A DNA stretch of 64,000 nucleotides from Prunella strophiata (Eukaryota; Chordata; Aves; Passeriformes; Prunellidae). Positions within the stretch are counted from its first letter, which is position 1; each line of letters starts with the position of its first letter. The DNA is taken from contig JAZBQD010000014.1 in NCBI GenBank assembly GCA_036583965.1, forward strand, positions 48,489,126 to 48,553,125. The letters are read 5' to 3'. Below are positions 30,701-40,471 of this stretch, piece after piece. The notes under the pieces are model-generated. The model had not been told where the DNA came from. It did not search any database and saw only the letters and a list, made by a program, of their open reading frames with translations. Position numbers and translations under genes: made by a program.

Positions 30701-33700
30701 TTTGAAGATGGGGCCATCCATTCTAACCAGAACTTTAGCCTGAACAACAGTTATCTTCTATTTTTGCTGCCTGGGTCAACTATTCCTGCAATCCAAAAAA
30801 TAGCTCTTACTCTCCATGCCAATGAATCAAGAGGAACAACCGGTTTCTCTGAAGGCTTTTTTCCAACATATGCTGCAGCAGCCTCCCACAGTGCTCCTCA
30901 GAATTCTGTATAATGCTCACTGATCTAAGGACACATATAAAATGAAAAGTCACTAAACTTATACAGCTCCTCATGTAATCTAGTGTCAGTAGAGTAGATT
31001 TTACCTTACTGACTGCAGCAGTTTTCACACTTGGCACTTCTAAATACTAAATTTAATTCAGTCAGACATAAGGAACACTTATCCACCATCCTTTTTCTGT
31101 GAAACACTTCACAAAACCTAATACTTCCAGGATAGGAATTTGTTTCTTCAGACAACTTCTTTTATAATAGAGAATAAAGTCTCCATTTTTCAGATGGAAA
31201 ACTAATTCAGTGATATTTTTTTCCAAAAATAGAAAGCAAGCAGTAGAGGGGCATCCACAAAAGTACAGTACACATATGAAGGCAGATCTTTGTCAAAAGA
31301 CTGTCCATCACAGATGAAACATTTAATATCTGCAGTCTTTCCTGAGACATAAATGAAAACAAACAAATGACAAACAAATAAAATGTCTCTTAACAAACCA
31401 GAGACATTCTTCAACATATTGTGATGCAGTGATGAGATTTTTAACTAAGCATCTGATTAAGCAATTACATAAATTTTGTTCAAGTGTACACCTTGAACTA
31501 GAACATAAGAAAAGACAGCAAAAATTAGCAGTTAAGTGTGCTCTCTGGTAATTTATGGTTAGATATAAATAAACACAAAGAAACTTTAACAGAAAGACAT
31601 TCCAACAAGATATTACAATTCTTTTTATATTTTTAATTTTGAAAACATGAAGTAAGAACTAGCAAAACCACTTCATATCTAAATGACTCTAGCATATGAG
31701 GCTAAAAACCCACTTACCCAAGCATTTTGTCTCCAAAAGCAGCCAATAAGGGATGCCTTGAAATCAGGACTAGAACAAAACAAGCCCATAATAATACTTC
31801 CCAGAAATACTCTCTCAACCTCCAGCAATTTTCAGCTTGTTCACCTTCTGAGCCAGAAATTATCATTTTGTATACAGCCCTCAGCTGACATATCTGTTGT
31901 AGACCTGCCCCCTTGCTCTTTGAATCTTTATGCAATTTTAGCACCCACAGCATTTCAAAGCACAACTACACATTTTGTGTAGAGTCACCACCTTTATTGT
32001 CAGTTACTTCTGTCTGATGCCTTCTCATTTTAAAATATGAAACTATCCACAATCAACCAGAAGAGACACACAAAAAGAAAAATGCTTTTTAGGATGAAAG
32101 ATAATGCTATCATCATTTTTCTGGTCTTGTTTACTAATAATTTTATGCTCACTGAGGCTTTTTTTTCTTCCAACTTTATTTGACAAATTCTGAAATTGGA
32201 ATGACTACCTTTTTCCAGTACTTTAAGGTCACCTTCAACTTGTTCACTACGGATAAGTAACATCAAATCCATTCACACAGGATAAGAGGGTGCATGGCAG
32301 TCACTGAAGATGCTACCACGACTTCTCCCCATACAAATCTCTGAATCAGCCCTCATGGAGCTGCAACATACCCCAGCTGGACCAAAATACATAGTTTAAA
32401 CATCTGAAATACTCTCAAGCACAGTTGTAAAAACATCTTAAAGACTTGAATAGATAAAGCATATGATGAAATAAAACTATCCTCCCTCTTAAACACTGCG
32501 TCATCTTCTGGGGATCAAGATGTCAGTCATGGCAGGCTTGCCCCAAGTTCTTATTCAGATGCAGCACTGTTTGGCCAAGTCATAGAAAAAACTGCTGGTT
32601 AGATCTAGAAAAGTAATCTTCCTAACATCTTCCAGAGAAGCACTAAGTCTTAGATCTCCAGAAAATAAAGACTGCCTGAGCAGCTCATGGCTTATGTGTC
32701 ACTTGGGGTTTTGCTAGAATACTTGTGGCAGAGTGCCAGGTTGTAAAAATTTAACCATCAACTTAACAACTATGTAACCAAGCCAGCCATTGTATTGGTT
32801 TTATAACATAGATATGGGAACATGTTGCCCTAGAAGATATTTAGTATATACAACCAAAACACAAGAGAACTTTTTCCTCTGCCTCTTTCAGATTTCAAAA
32901 GGTTTGGTTTATTTGATCTGTAAGAATAAAGTACCTGAAAAAACACTACTTCAGTCCTCTCTGTCTCCAAAACTCCACGTTATTCCTCCAGATCACTTTT
33001 GTAAGGGGTGTGTGTTGCCTGGCAGCAAGTGCACCAACAATAGAGCATACTGCTAATTAGCTAAAACTCATCCAACTACCTCCATGTGCATCACAAAAAC
33101 CATACAGGCAAAATGATACCAGCACTGCTAAAGACTAAAATAAGCTCTGCCAAGACAAAAGGAAGAAAAATCCATCAATTCTGAACAAGAAAAGGACTAG
33201 TCAGAACAGCAGTGATCAAACTGGAAAGACATTTTCCAGCCTCCATTGCCTTTGGAAAAGATAGAAGATGAAATTGGAAGGTCACCATGAGGCACAGGGA
33301 AAGAATGGAGTCTTTCTCACATGCAAAGCAATTTAGAGTAGAAATGGTAAAAGTCTTTACAGCTAAATGCATCACACCACTGTCAAAAAAAAAAAAAAAT
33401 AAACAAAAAAAACCACCCAAAAACCCACAAACACCAACCAACCAACCAACCAATCAACCAACCAACCAAAAAAAAAAAAAAAAAAAAACCCAACAAAAAA
33501 AAAACCACCCCAAAAATTGTGAGAGATTGGTAGTGCTAATAGTTTGGTTCTGCTGGCATAGGCTGGTGGATAGTACTGGCAACCTCAGGAACTAAAAGTA
33601 CTGTTCACTGTGCTATTGCAGCAACTGTAAAAAACTCTACCTATTTCTTCTAGCTTCTGCTGAAGGTGGCAAAGTATAAAAGCCACAACTTTCTATTTTC

Positions 33701-36700
33701 CCAAAACATGACACAGGCAAAAAACAAATTAGCTGTGAATTAATCACAAATGACCATATGAAACAAGCTCCTTCTTGCCCAGAAAGCTTTTTAAAAGATG
33801 GAGCTGGGTAATAATCCAGGACTTGGGGAAGAAACCTGTGGAGCATAACTGAGGGCTGGAAGGGAGGGAGTGGGGTGGGGAGAAGTATAAAAAAGTATAC
33901 AAGAAAACACATAGGGAAAAGCTGACCAAAGTAAAAAAAAAAATATTTTCAGAAGGGAAGGGAAAGGTACATATCTACATTTATTAAATTTTTAACTTGA
34001 GTTCTCATCAGTACACAGCAGAATCCTGTTGAGGATTCACATAGCAGACTTCCCAGAGAAGGTTCTAAAAATTAAAAAGGTTTGCTATTACTTATTAGGC
34101 TACACAAAATAAACTTCCAGTATAGTGATGGCCCCACATCTGCCAGACCCATGAAACAACTGCACCAGAGAAAAACAACCATGGATTGTATGTTTTACAC
34201 CACCAGGTATGTTTACCAGGTACAACTCATCTGATCAAGTATAAATATCTATTTTCACTAATTCGCTTTAGTTTCCTATAGAGGACTACTTATTATGATT
34301 TGAAATATCCCAGGAATCAGAGACAGCTTTTCTGGGACAGGCAGATTTGACAGAGAACTTAGGAGAATCATCCATGCCAACTGGACTAGTAGCAAAAGTG
34401 AAAACCTGAAGGTGTGTGTCTTGTATGTATGTATGTAAGTGAGGTACCTAATGGTGCCAGCTATGCTAGCCAGGTACCTGATGTCCCTTTATTCTCAATG
34501 GAGTAGAATCAGCCCAGTCAAACAAACAAAAAAGCTATTCAGCTAACCACCACCAGAACTATTTGCTCATGGCTCCACTGACTGTAATAGGATATTAAAT
34601 ATTGTGCACACACATAGACACCTAAATTGTGTGTTTTGAACCCATTCACACCTCTACCCATACCTTCAAGAACCATTTGCCTAAGTCACTTCACTCAAAA
34701 CCAGTGAAGTTCACAAACCTGTTTCTAAAACAGGTTATTCCTTCTAGCCACTTACTTCACCCCACCATCTATAAAAGGAAGTGGGTATGTGGTCAAATGA
34801 ATCATAGCCCTTTTCTAATAAAGAAAACTGCAAACAGAGAGACTGCTAAAAGAAGTGGTTATTATATCCACATAGTACTCATAAATACTTCAGGGAAAAC
34901 CACAGTTTATTGCTTTGCCTGTGGAAGGCTTGCTCTTTAGTCTGAAACTAGGGTAAGAATCTGATAATTTTCTTCACCAGAAATTATCTGATGCAAAAAT
35001 ACACATCCATTTCCCACCACATCCAAGATGAACTTCAGAAGATAAACCTTTAGGAAATTTTCTTAGAAACAGGTATAAAAGCAGAGAAATATCTTTCAAG
35101 GAAAAGCAATGTCGTTGAATTTGCTCCCCAACTAATATGGAATATTTTTGCTGAAGAGAATATCATCTGATGTTAACATTCAAGACTCATAAAATTTCAT
35201 AGTCATACCTAAGGGATCATGAAGGTACTGTATATGCATTTAATTATAACATCCATTAGCTCAATGACTTTTATTGGATTGTTCACCACAAGAAGTTACC
35301 CACTTATTCTGCCCTCCTCAAGCACACCTCCCCAGCTTTCTGGGTTTATCAGAAGGTTTTCTTTAAATGGTGTGGGGGAGGTTTTGCTTAGCTATTGTGG
35401 GCTTTCTTGGCTTCAACCAACAGCAAAACGTTTAACAGTTTCAGCATTGACCACAAATATACCTCAGAGCTGGGAAATTTGTTTTGGAAACAACAACAAA
35501 AAAACCCCAAACAACCAGCCCCCAAGCCCTACAAAATTACTAAGACACTGACCTTTATACATATCCAGATATTGTCACAGCTGTTAAAACATTTCTGCAA
35601 GTCTATTAAAAGCCACAAAGATACTTCACCAGTTTTTTAGTTCAGTGCAAGTTAGGCTTCTATAAAGACTGAGGCCCACAAATCTTCTATAATCATGTTT
35701 CAATTATTAGATTTAATGGCCAATTTCTGTTCAGTAAGTTGCTTTCAAATAAGTCACTTGTAAGGCAATTAGTATACAATGAAATAAAGATATGGGTACA
35801 CACTGTTGAAGCTATCTTTGTTTTCCCAAATTTTACACCTTACTTTGTGCTATAAGAGAACCAAAACACAATGCCCAAGAAAGCTTTAACTCATATATCA
35901 CTTGTACATACCAGTACATCTTCCCTAAGCCTAATTGACAGCTTCTGGTTTATATGTTCAAGGATTATACAGGTGTTTCAAATCAATTGTTCCTTTTCTT
36001 GGGTAGAAGTAGGTGCACAACCAGACTGCAAACTGCTGTCTTCCTGAGGTCTTTTCTTCCTGTCCCAATTTCCATCTCTATTCCTATCTTGGAATATTCC
36101 TATCTTCCTCCCCTCTGAGGCCAAAACAATGCTTACACAAATCAAAGCAGTTGGGAAAACAACAGACCTTACTGCATCCATCAGCTTTACACCTGCCATG
36201 TCACTTTCACATATCTGGATGAGAATTTTCACCTCTGCACTTCACTTCTAATGACAGACAGTGTGACAGTCCACACTTGGAAAAGAAAGGAACATTTACA
36301 AAGTGGACTGCACTCAGTGGCTTTCTTTTCTCATCCCTAAAGATCTTCACAACACAGGAAGAGAAGATGTGCTGCAGGTTATGGAGCAGAAGGCATAGAA
36401 AAGGCAGTGCTGCAGTCTGGAGAAGGGGGAGGAGAGGAAGAAAGGAGGCTTAAAGTGTCACTGCAAGATGGATCAAGACCAATCTCTCACCACAGAGAAG
36501 CAGAGAACTAGAACAGACAGAACTGTGCTGTCTCTGCATATCACCTACATGCTGAAGCACAATGGCATCACACATCTGACTAGAAGAAAATAACTTCTCT
36601 GAATGATAATTCAACACTGAAAACTTGTATTCAGATGAAAACAGGGCTGCTAATGGTCCTTTCATAAGTGACCATTTTCTATGATGTAATATCTTGTAAG

Positions 36701-39700
36701 AGATACAGTCTTTGCTTTTCAAGGCTATGGTCTCATTTTCTACTACTTGCAGTAGTTTTCAGATAAGAATCTTTCCAACTGATCTAAATCAGTATATAAT
36801 TGATATGATCAAGCCATAATTTAGCATTTCACTATATTGACCAGAATGGCACTTCTACTACGAACATTCTTACAGATCAATAAATAGTGAATACACCAAG
36901 CTAGGCATAAAATACCCCACAATGTCACCACAAAGTATGATGGAATTTCTCTCAGTTTATATATTTTTTTAGTATTGATAGTTTTTAATGTAATGTAATT
37001 TTTAATGTAATGTAATTTTGTACTGTTACATGACCCACAGCAACCCAGAGTGATCCTCTGGGGTATGCACACATTCTCTGTGCAATTTTGTAGCAACATC
37101 CTTACTCACTCTAGTGCAGTCAAGATTCCACTCTATCAATATCTGCTATACGTACAGCTTTACAGACAGCAGAAGGTACTGTCTTTGAGGAGAAAATAAC
37201 ATTTATGCTTTTGATCACTGCTCAAGCAAAATCAAACCCAAAAATTTTACCAAATAATTTCACCAGACTTCATGTTTGATACAACAGGCTTTTCATAGGC
37301 TTTGTTAAATCTACACTGAAGCTAGTGTGTGACAAGCCAATCCTCTCTGCACAGCAGGCTGATGTTCAATATTTCAACAAAAAGACTGTCAAATTGGATT
37401 ATTTCTTGCTATTATATAATCATTATTGGTAGACATTAGGCAGATGGAAGTCATTCAAAGATGTTTTAAAACACACACATATGTTTTCTCTCAATTCTAG
37501 TCCAAGCTGCATCAACACAATTTCAGTGACTTCAGTGCAATCATGCTGAGCAGGTATGAAAAAGGACCAGAACCACTCCCCTGCCATTTTTGCCTGTCAT
37601 CCTCACCACCATAAAAATACCAGTACTTTGTGGGAAAGAAGTGATGGGCTCACCTAATGCTGTGCTTTATCCTAGGAAACTCAGAATAACAAGATTATCG
37701 GCTTTGTTCCTAAATGTAACACACTATAGAACAGTCTAGGCTTTTCCAGTCAAATTCCCTGGTGAATGCAAAGCACTTCCTTTTCTACAGTGCTTCTAAA
37801 AAGAGCAGAAAACCTCTTTCTTTTCCAGTGATGTTATTGATAGTGTATCAAGACACAAGAACAGTATTTAGTATCAAGAAACCCTATTGTACTGTCCTGT
37901 GTCACACACCTTCTGCTTACAGCATAAAACTTACACATTAACATACACATTACTAATATAAATACTGTTCTCACAGCTTTTTACTGCACCATTTGTGCAA
38001 TCAGAATTCTGAGAACTAAAAGAAAAAAATTATAAAACAGAACAAAACTAAAACCCCCAAAAACCCTAACCTAAAACTGTACTGAAAACAATATTTTGTT
38101 ATAAATTGAAGTTTAGTGTGACTTATAAAATAGTAATCTGAATGATTATGGTCATCCAAAAAGTAAGCGAGATGATCCAATTCATAATCCTGTATCTCCA
38201 CTTTAAAGACAGAAAATAAAAGCTATTCATACTAACTCTTCAAAATAATTATTTAAGTATTATAAACATACTTTTACAAAAAAAAAAAAATTGCACAGAG
38301 TTTTTCTTTTTATTTTCCTGTACAAGAGATAGAATTAACCAACAATAAAATGTTTATACTGGCAAGGAAAAAAACATAAAAGGAAAATTAATTACTGAAG
38401 GCAAATTGAAAAGGAAAGCAATAATTTAAAAATGTTTTATTATTACTCAAGTATAGCTATTATTTTTGTTAGTGAGAAACACACAGTTTACATCCTAGCA
38501 TCTCTTCACTTTTAAAACATATTTTAAAATGAGTGTGCAGTGGAGAACTAGCCCTCCTACCTTTCTCAATGAGAACACCAAATTGCATGAGTGGCTCCAT
38601 TGCCTAACAGTGCAATCTTGAAGTGCTACTTGATTGCAGGCTACTTGTTTGATATTTTAAAACTGAAAATTAAGGCAGTACTAATATGAATATACTAAAG
38701 AATTTAGTATAAATAATTTTGATGAAAACCTGGGCTTTAAAGTATTTAAGCTTGTTTTTAGTAATTCTTACCTTAATTTTATCATACCGTTGTTTTAATA
38801 GACAGTGATGTTATAAATATGTACTGTGTAAGGTTTGCTTTTTTAAAGGAAAACTGAATTTCCACAACACTGCAGATTTTAGGACACGCAAGGACCATTA
38901 GGTACACAGTTGGAACAAGGTTTCAGATAAGAACTAGAGCCTATTTGGATGTAAACAAGATAATATAGAATGCTAGCAATAACCTAAATTTCAGAGAAAC
39001 CAGTGTCCCTAGCTTGGAGAGTCATTGCCTTCAGGAACGATGCCCATCAGAACGGGCACCACCGCGGTTTTACTGCCCTGAACTTCGCATGTGGCTACAA
39101 GACCGAGCAGCTCCAGCCTGACCCTGGACCTGCGGCTGTCGGCCAGGCGAGCACCTAGGGCTGGTTGGCCGGGAAGTCCCCAGACAGGCTGGACCTCTCC
39201 AGGTCTGGGATGCAGCGGGAGAGGGCGAGGGCTGACAGAGGTCTGCCAGAGCACGGGCGAGGAGCCGCGGCCCAGCAGAGGCGCAGACCGCCCGAGAAGA
39301 CGAGCCTTGCAGCCTTGCCCAGGAGAGAGCCGAGCGCCGGCCCAGGGGAGCCCAGCCTCCCCCTGACACCGCTTCAGCCATCGGCTGGCACCGCACCGCA
39401 CCCCTCCGTCCCCCTCCCAGCCGCCTCACCCACCGCAGAGAGGACACGCCGGCAGGGAGGGCGTTCTGCTCGGCTTTTGAGGATATTTTAAGCGGGGAGC
39501 CAGACCCTGCCCTGGGGCGCGGGCCCCTGGGGAGCCGAGCCGAGCCGAGCCGAGCCGAGCCGAGCCGAGCCGAGCCGAGCCGAGCCGAGCCGAGCCGAGC
39601 CGAGCCGAGCCGAGCCGAGCCGAGCCGAGCCGAGCCGAGCCGAGCCGAGCCGAGCCGAGCCGAGCCGAGCCGAGCCGAGCCGAGCCGAGCCGAGCCGAGC

Positions 39701-40313
39701 CGAGCCGAGCCGAGCCGAGCCGAGCCGAGCCGAGCCGAGCCGAGCCGAGCCGAGCCGAGCCGAGCCGAGCCGAGCCGAGCCGAGCCGAGCCGAGCCGAGC
39801 CGAGCCGAGCCGAGCCGAGCCGAGCCGAGCCGAGCCGAGCCGAGCCGAGCCGAGCCGAGCCGAGCCGAGCCGAGCCGAGCCGAGCCGAGCCGAGCCGAGC
39901 CGAGCCGAGCCGAGCCGAGCCGAGCCGAGCCGAGCCGAGCCGAGCCGAGCCGAGCCGAGCCGAGCCGAGCCGAGCCGAGCCGAGCCGAGCCGAGCCGAGC
40001 CGAGCCGAGCCGAGCCGAGCCGAGCCGAGCCGAGCCCGCGCCTCTCTCCGCTCTCGCCCGGGGCGGGACGGGGCTCGGCGGCGGCGGCGGGTCCCACCGC
40101 GAACCCCGTCCCGCCCCGGGGGAGCAGGAGGGCGGAGGGACGGAGCGGCGGAGGCGTCTCCAGGCACCGCTTCGTCCCAGCGCCATGGGGAAACCCTCCT
40201 GGCCGCGGCTGGATCGCACCCCCCTCTCCCGCCAGGCCGATTACCGCTGCCGTGGCCGCCGAGTCCTCCCGCCGCCGGGAGCCGGGCTCGCCGCTCGCTC
40301 CCTCCGTCGCCAT
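1..40313 (-). CDS. CTTNBP2: CTTNBP2, cortactin-binding protein 2: 5' part of the gene, four coding exons, continues beyond position 1
   Basis: The coding sequence joins 40313-40245, 28431-28324, 12395-12171 and 7406-5756, read on the minus strand. It gives 684 residues plus one base. The order matches vertebrate CTTNBP2: a short variable N-terminus, the CortBP2 N-terminal domain (about residues 26-134), a coiled coil (about 135-272), then a Ser/Thr/Pro-rich region with [12 protein letters not shown] near 535. The family continues with ankyrin repeats and a large C-terminal part; these are not visible here and should lie past the window edge. From family knowledge, the protein is neuronal, binds cortactin and striatin/PP2A complexes, and acts in dendritic spines. 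The paralogue CTTNBP2NL also has the coiled coil, but the N-terminal MATEGAS and the proline region fit CTTNBP2. Identification rests on recalled similarity to mammalian CTTNBP2; no alignment was run. Confidence 0.93.
5667..5755 (-). other. CTTNBP2: In-frame read-through of the exon 4 donor: possible alternative short C-terminus
   Basis: Past the donor the exon 4 frame continues for 28 codons after the split glycine, then stops at 5667. The tail ends with a hydrophobic run, [14 protein letters not shown], just before the stop. A shorter neuronal CTTNBP2 isoform without ankyrin repeats is described in mammals, so retention of this intron start with early polyadenylation is possible. A variant poly(A) signal, ATTAAA, lies on the minus strand at 5472-5477. 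AT-rich intron DNA often gives hydrophobic codons by chance, so this is only a candidate. Confidence 0.3.
5756..7406 (-). CDS. CTTNBP2: CTTNBP2 coding exon 4 (large exon: coiled coil and proline-rich region)
   Basis: The exon is 1,651 bases, 550 codons plus one base. It starts LEMEKCQLQ after the acceptor CTTACAG and ends VTASG, with the glycine codon split (phase 1) and the donor GTAAAG at 5755-5750. Exon residues 1-138 are heptad-rich and highly charged, the coiled coil that in the family mediates oligomerisation. Residues about 139-390 are Ser/Thr/Pro-rich and less conserved, except for islands such as [36 protein letters not shown] at about 401-416 is the conserved proline motif, the expected SH3-ligand (cortactin) region. 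The end, [11 protein letters not shown] then SLLVTASG, aligns with the mammalian exon end. No frameshift or internal stop is present. If the donor is ignored the frame runs on to a stop at 5667. Confidence 0.96.
7407..12170 (-). other. CTTNBP2: CTTNBP2 intron 3
   Basis: This 4,764-base intron has GTATCC at its 5' end and CTTACAG at its 3' end in the transcript sense. It is AT-rich and contains one CR1 3'-end fragment (8330-8431). Beyond that I see nothing coding or structured; small open frames lack family features. Confidence 0.85.
8330..8431 (-). mobile_element. CR1 LINE 3'-end fragment
   Basis: On the plus strand this reads as the reverse of a CR1 3' untranslated end: TCATAGACTTATAGAATAG, then GGGGACCTTGAAGTTCCAAC, then ACACCTTCCACTAGACCAGG and GCTCAGAGCCCC. 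These are diagnostic CR1 blocks in the expected order. Only about 100 bases remain, as is usual for 5'-truncated copies. Confidence 0.85.
12171..12395 (-). CDS. CTTNBP2: CTTNBP2 coding exon 3
   Basis: The 225-base exon (75 codons, phase 0 to phase 0) starts [13 protein letters not shown] and ends AAAENRQKK. The acceptor TTAG at 12399-12396 follows a T-rich tract; the donor is GTATCC at 12170-12165. It completes the CortBP2 N-terminal domain: [14 protein letters not shown], then [18 protein letters not shown], leading into the coiled coil. Only a few substitutions separate it from the mammalian exon as I recall it. The ends were set by splice consensus and by joining in frame to LEMEK of exon 4. 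Confidence 0.95.
12688..12720 (+). repeat. Poly(A) tract, 33 bases
   Basis: An uninterrupted run of A lies about 290 bases inside the exon 3 end of intron 2. On the transcribed strand it is poly(T). I saw no retroposed gene or SINE body directly before it, so it may be a plain homopolymer expansion. Confidence 0.95.
18540..19612 (+). mobile_element. Degraded CR1 LINE: reverse-transcriptase region to C-terminus of ORF2
   Basis: Translation in shifting frames gives successive CR1 ORF2 blocks: [20 protein letters not shown] with [54 protein letters not shown] with [12 protein letters not shown]; and [20 protein letters not shown] with RLPREVMDA. Stops and frameshifts separate them, and the segment between the ADDTKLG and VQFWAP blocks is shortened. 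The catalytic FADD motif has become AADD. It is a dead, 5'-truncated copy lying opposite to CTTNBP2. Confidence 0.92.
28324..28431 (-). CDS. CTTNBP2: CTTNBP2 coding exon 2
   Basis: The 108-base exon (36 codons) starts [10 protein letters not shown] and ends VIEALR, with phase 0 on both sides. The acceptor is a pyrimidine-rich tract ending TTCTTACAG; the donor is GTAAGT at 28323-28318, a consensus site. It encodes the start of the CortBP2 N-terminal domain, including the strongly conserved [20 protein letters not shown]. In mammals the residues before EFDVD are KK; here they are TR, so the exon 1/exon 2 junction region is the variable part. Confidence 0.95.
29018..29570 (+). mobile_element. 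Very old CR1-like LINE reverse-transcriptase relic
   Basis: The plus strand shows weak but ordered matches to CR1-type ORF2: an LNF-K-F-DKVLCP block like the DFSKAFDTV motif (about 29225-29262), a GWKQV block, [17 protein letters not shown] with changes of frame (about 29365-29425), and LVSPHLKYY near 29525, like LVRPHLEYC. Divergence is much greater than in the 18.5 kb copy. The boundaries are approximate. Confidence 0.55.
30338..30690 (-). mobile_element. CR1 LINE fragment: end of ORF2 and 3' region
   Basis: The plus strand reads as reversed CR1: GAATATCTCCAGTGAGGGAG, ACTCCACAGCCTCTCTGGGC, AACCTGATCCAGTGCTC, GGTGGAACTTCCTGTGC, GATGAGGTCCCCTC and ATGCTCCAGTCACC. In the minus sense it gives the CR1 ORF2 end [18 protein letters not shown]. 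It is fairly well preserved over about 350 bases and lies in the same orientation as CTTNBP2. Confidence 0.88.
33384..33518 (+). repeat. Compound A-rich / (CAAC)n simple repeat
   Basis: A runs flank a stretch of ACCA/CAAC units at about 33432-33468, broken by one CAATC variant, followed by a 20-base A run and more A/C sequence. No coding or transposon features are present. Confidence 0.9.
36982..37015 (+). repeat. 17-base tandem duplication
   Basis: TTTTTAATGTAATGTAA occurs twice head to tail with no mismatch (36982-36998 and 36999-37015). It looks like a recent slippage product in intron 1. Confidence 0.9.
39532..40036 (+). repeat. Perfect GAGCC pentanucleotide array, 101 copies, in CTTNBP2 intron 1
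   Basis: The array is 505 bases of GAGCC with no interruption that I can see. On the transcribed sense (minus) it is GGCTC. Each unit junction makes a CpG, about 100 in all. The minus strand has a GG pair every five bases, so two-layer G-quadruplexes are conceivable, with matching C-rich structures on the plus strand. Both flanks are ordinary CpG-island sequence. The array lies 208 bases inside the exon 1 donor. Because 5 is not a multiple of 3, each strand gives one five-residue repeat in all frames (Gly-Ser-Ala-Arg-Leu on minus, Glu-Pro-Ser-Arg-Ala on plus). The true copy number may differ from the assembly. Confidence 0.98.
40245..40313 (-). CDS. CTTNBP2: CTTNBP2 coding exon 1 (start codon)
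   Basis: The exon encodes 23 residues, starting [10 protein letters not shown] and ending ATAA, and is followed by the donor GTAATC at 40244-40239. Mammalian CTTNBP2 begins MATDGAS, which fixes this start. The ATG has A at -3 and G at +4, a strong Kozak context. The rest of the N-terminus differs from mammals and is a few residues shorter, as expected for this low-complexity stretch. The frame stays open upstream to another ATG at 40667 and downstream through the intron, but only because the CpG island lacks stop codons. The donor is inferred from phase: phase 0 here fits the phase 0 acceptor of exon 2. No transcript evidence is available in the window. Confidence 0.85.
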
Positions 40314-40316
40314 CTT
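40308..40316 (-). promoter_or_regulatory. YY1-type motif AAGATGGCG overlapping the start codon
   Basis: AAGATGGCG on the gene sense matches the core of the YY1 consensus AAGATGGCGGC and contains the CTTNBP2 ATG. YY1 sites that overlap the start codon are common in TATA-less CpG-island promoters. The motif is short, so it could simply reflect a Kozak ATG followed by alanine. Confidence 0.45.
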
Positions 40317-40456
40317 CCCGCGGTATCGGCTCCGGCGCGGAAGCGCGGTGCGGAGCGAGTGGCGGAGCCGCCGCCAGGCGCTTAACCCGCTCCCCGCCGG
40401 CAGCGAGCCCGCCGAGAGCGGAGCGGGGCGCTTAACCCTGGGCCCGGCAGGCTGCC

Positions 40457-40471
40457 GAGCCGAGCCGAGCC
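40457..40471 (+). repeat. Three extra GAGCC copies upstream of the ATG
   Basis: GAGCC occurs three times in tandem, preceded by a partial unit (GCC). It lies 144 bases upstream of the start codon, probably in the 5' UTR or core promoter, and has the same motif and orientation as the large array. Confidence 0.9.

Larger units (their letters stand above)
28432..40244 (-). other. CTTNBP2: CTTNBP2 intron 1
   Basis: This 11,813-base intron starts in the CpG island (GTAATC) and ends TTCTTACAG before exon 2. Its first 1.2 kb is very GC-rich and includes the GAGCC array; the remainder is AT-rich. It also carries two CR1-type relics (about 29018-29570 and 30338-30690) and an A/C-rich simple repeat near 33.4 kb. 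No other exon is recognisable. Confidence 0.82.

Noticed and set aside
39070..40167. A 365-codon minus-strand open frame and a 243-codon one through the same array
   Set aside because: The repeat encodes the same pentapeptide in every frame, so long frames are inevitable. There is no domain and no conserved start.
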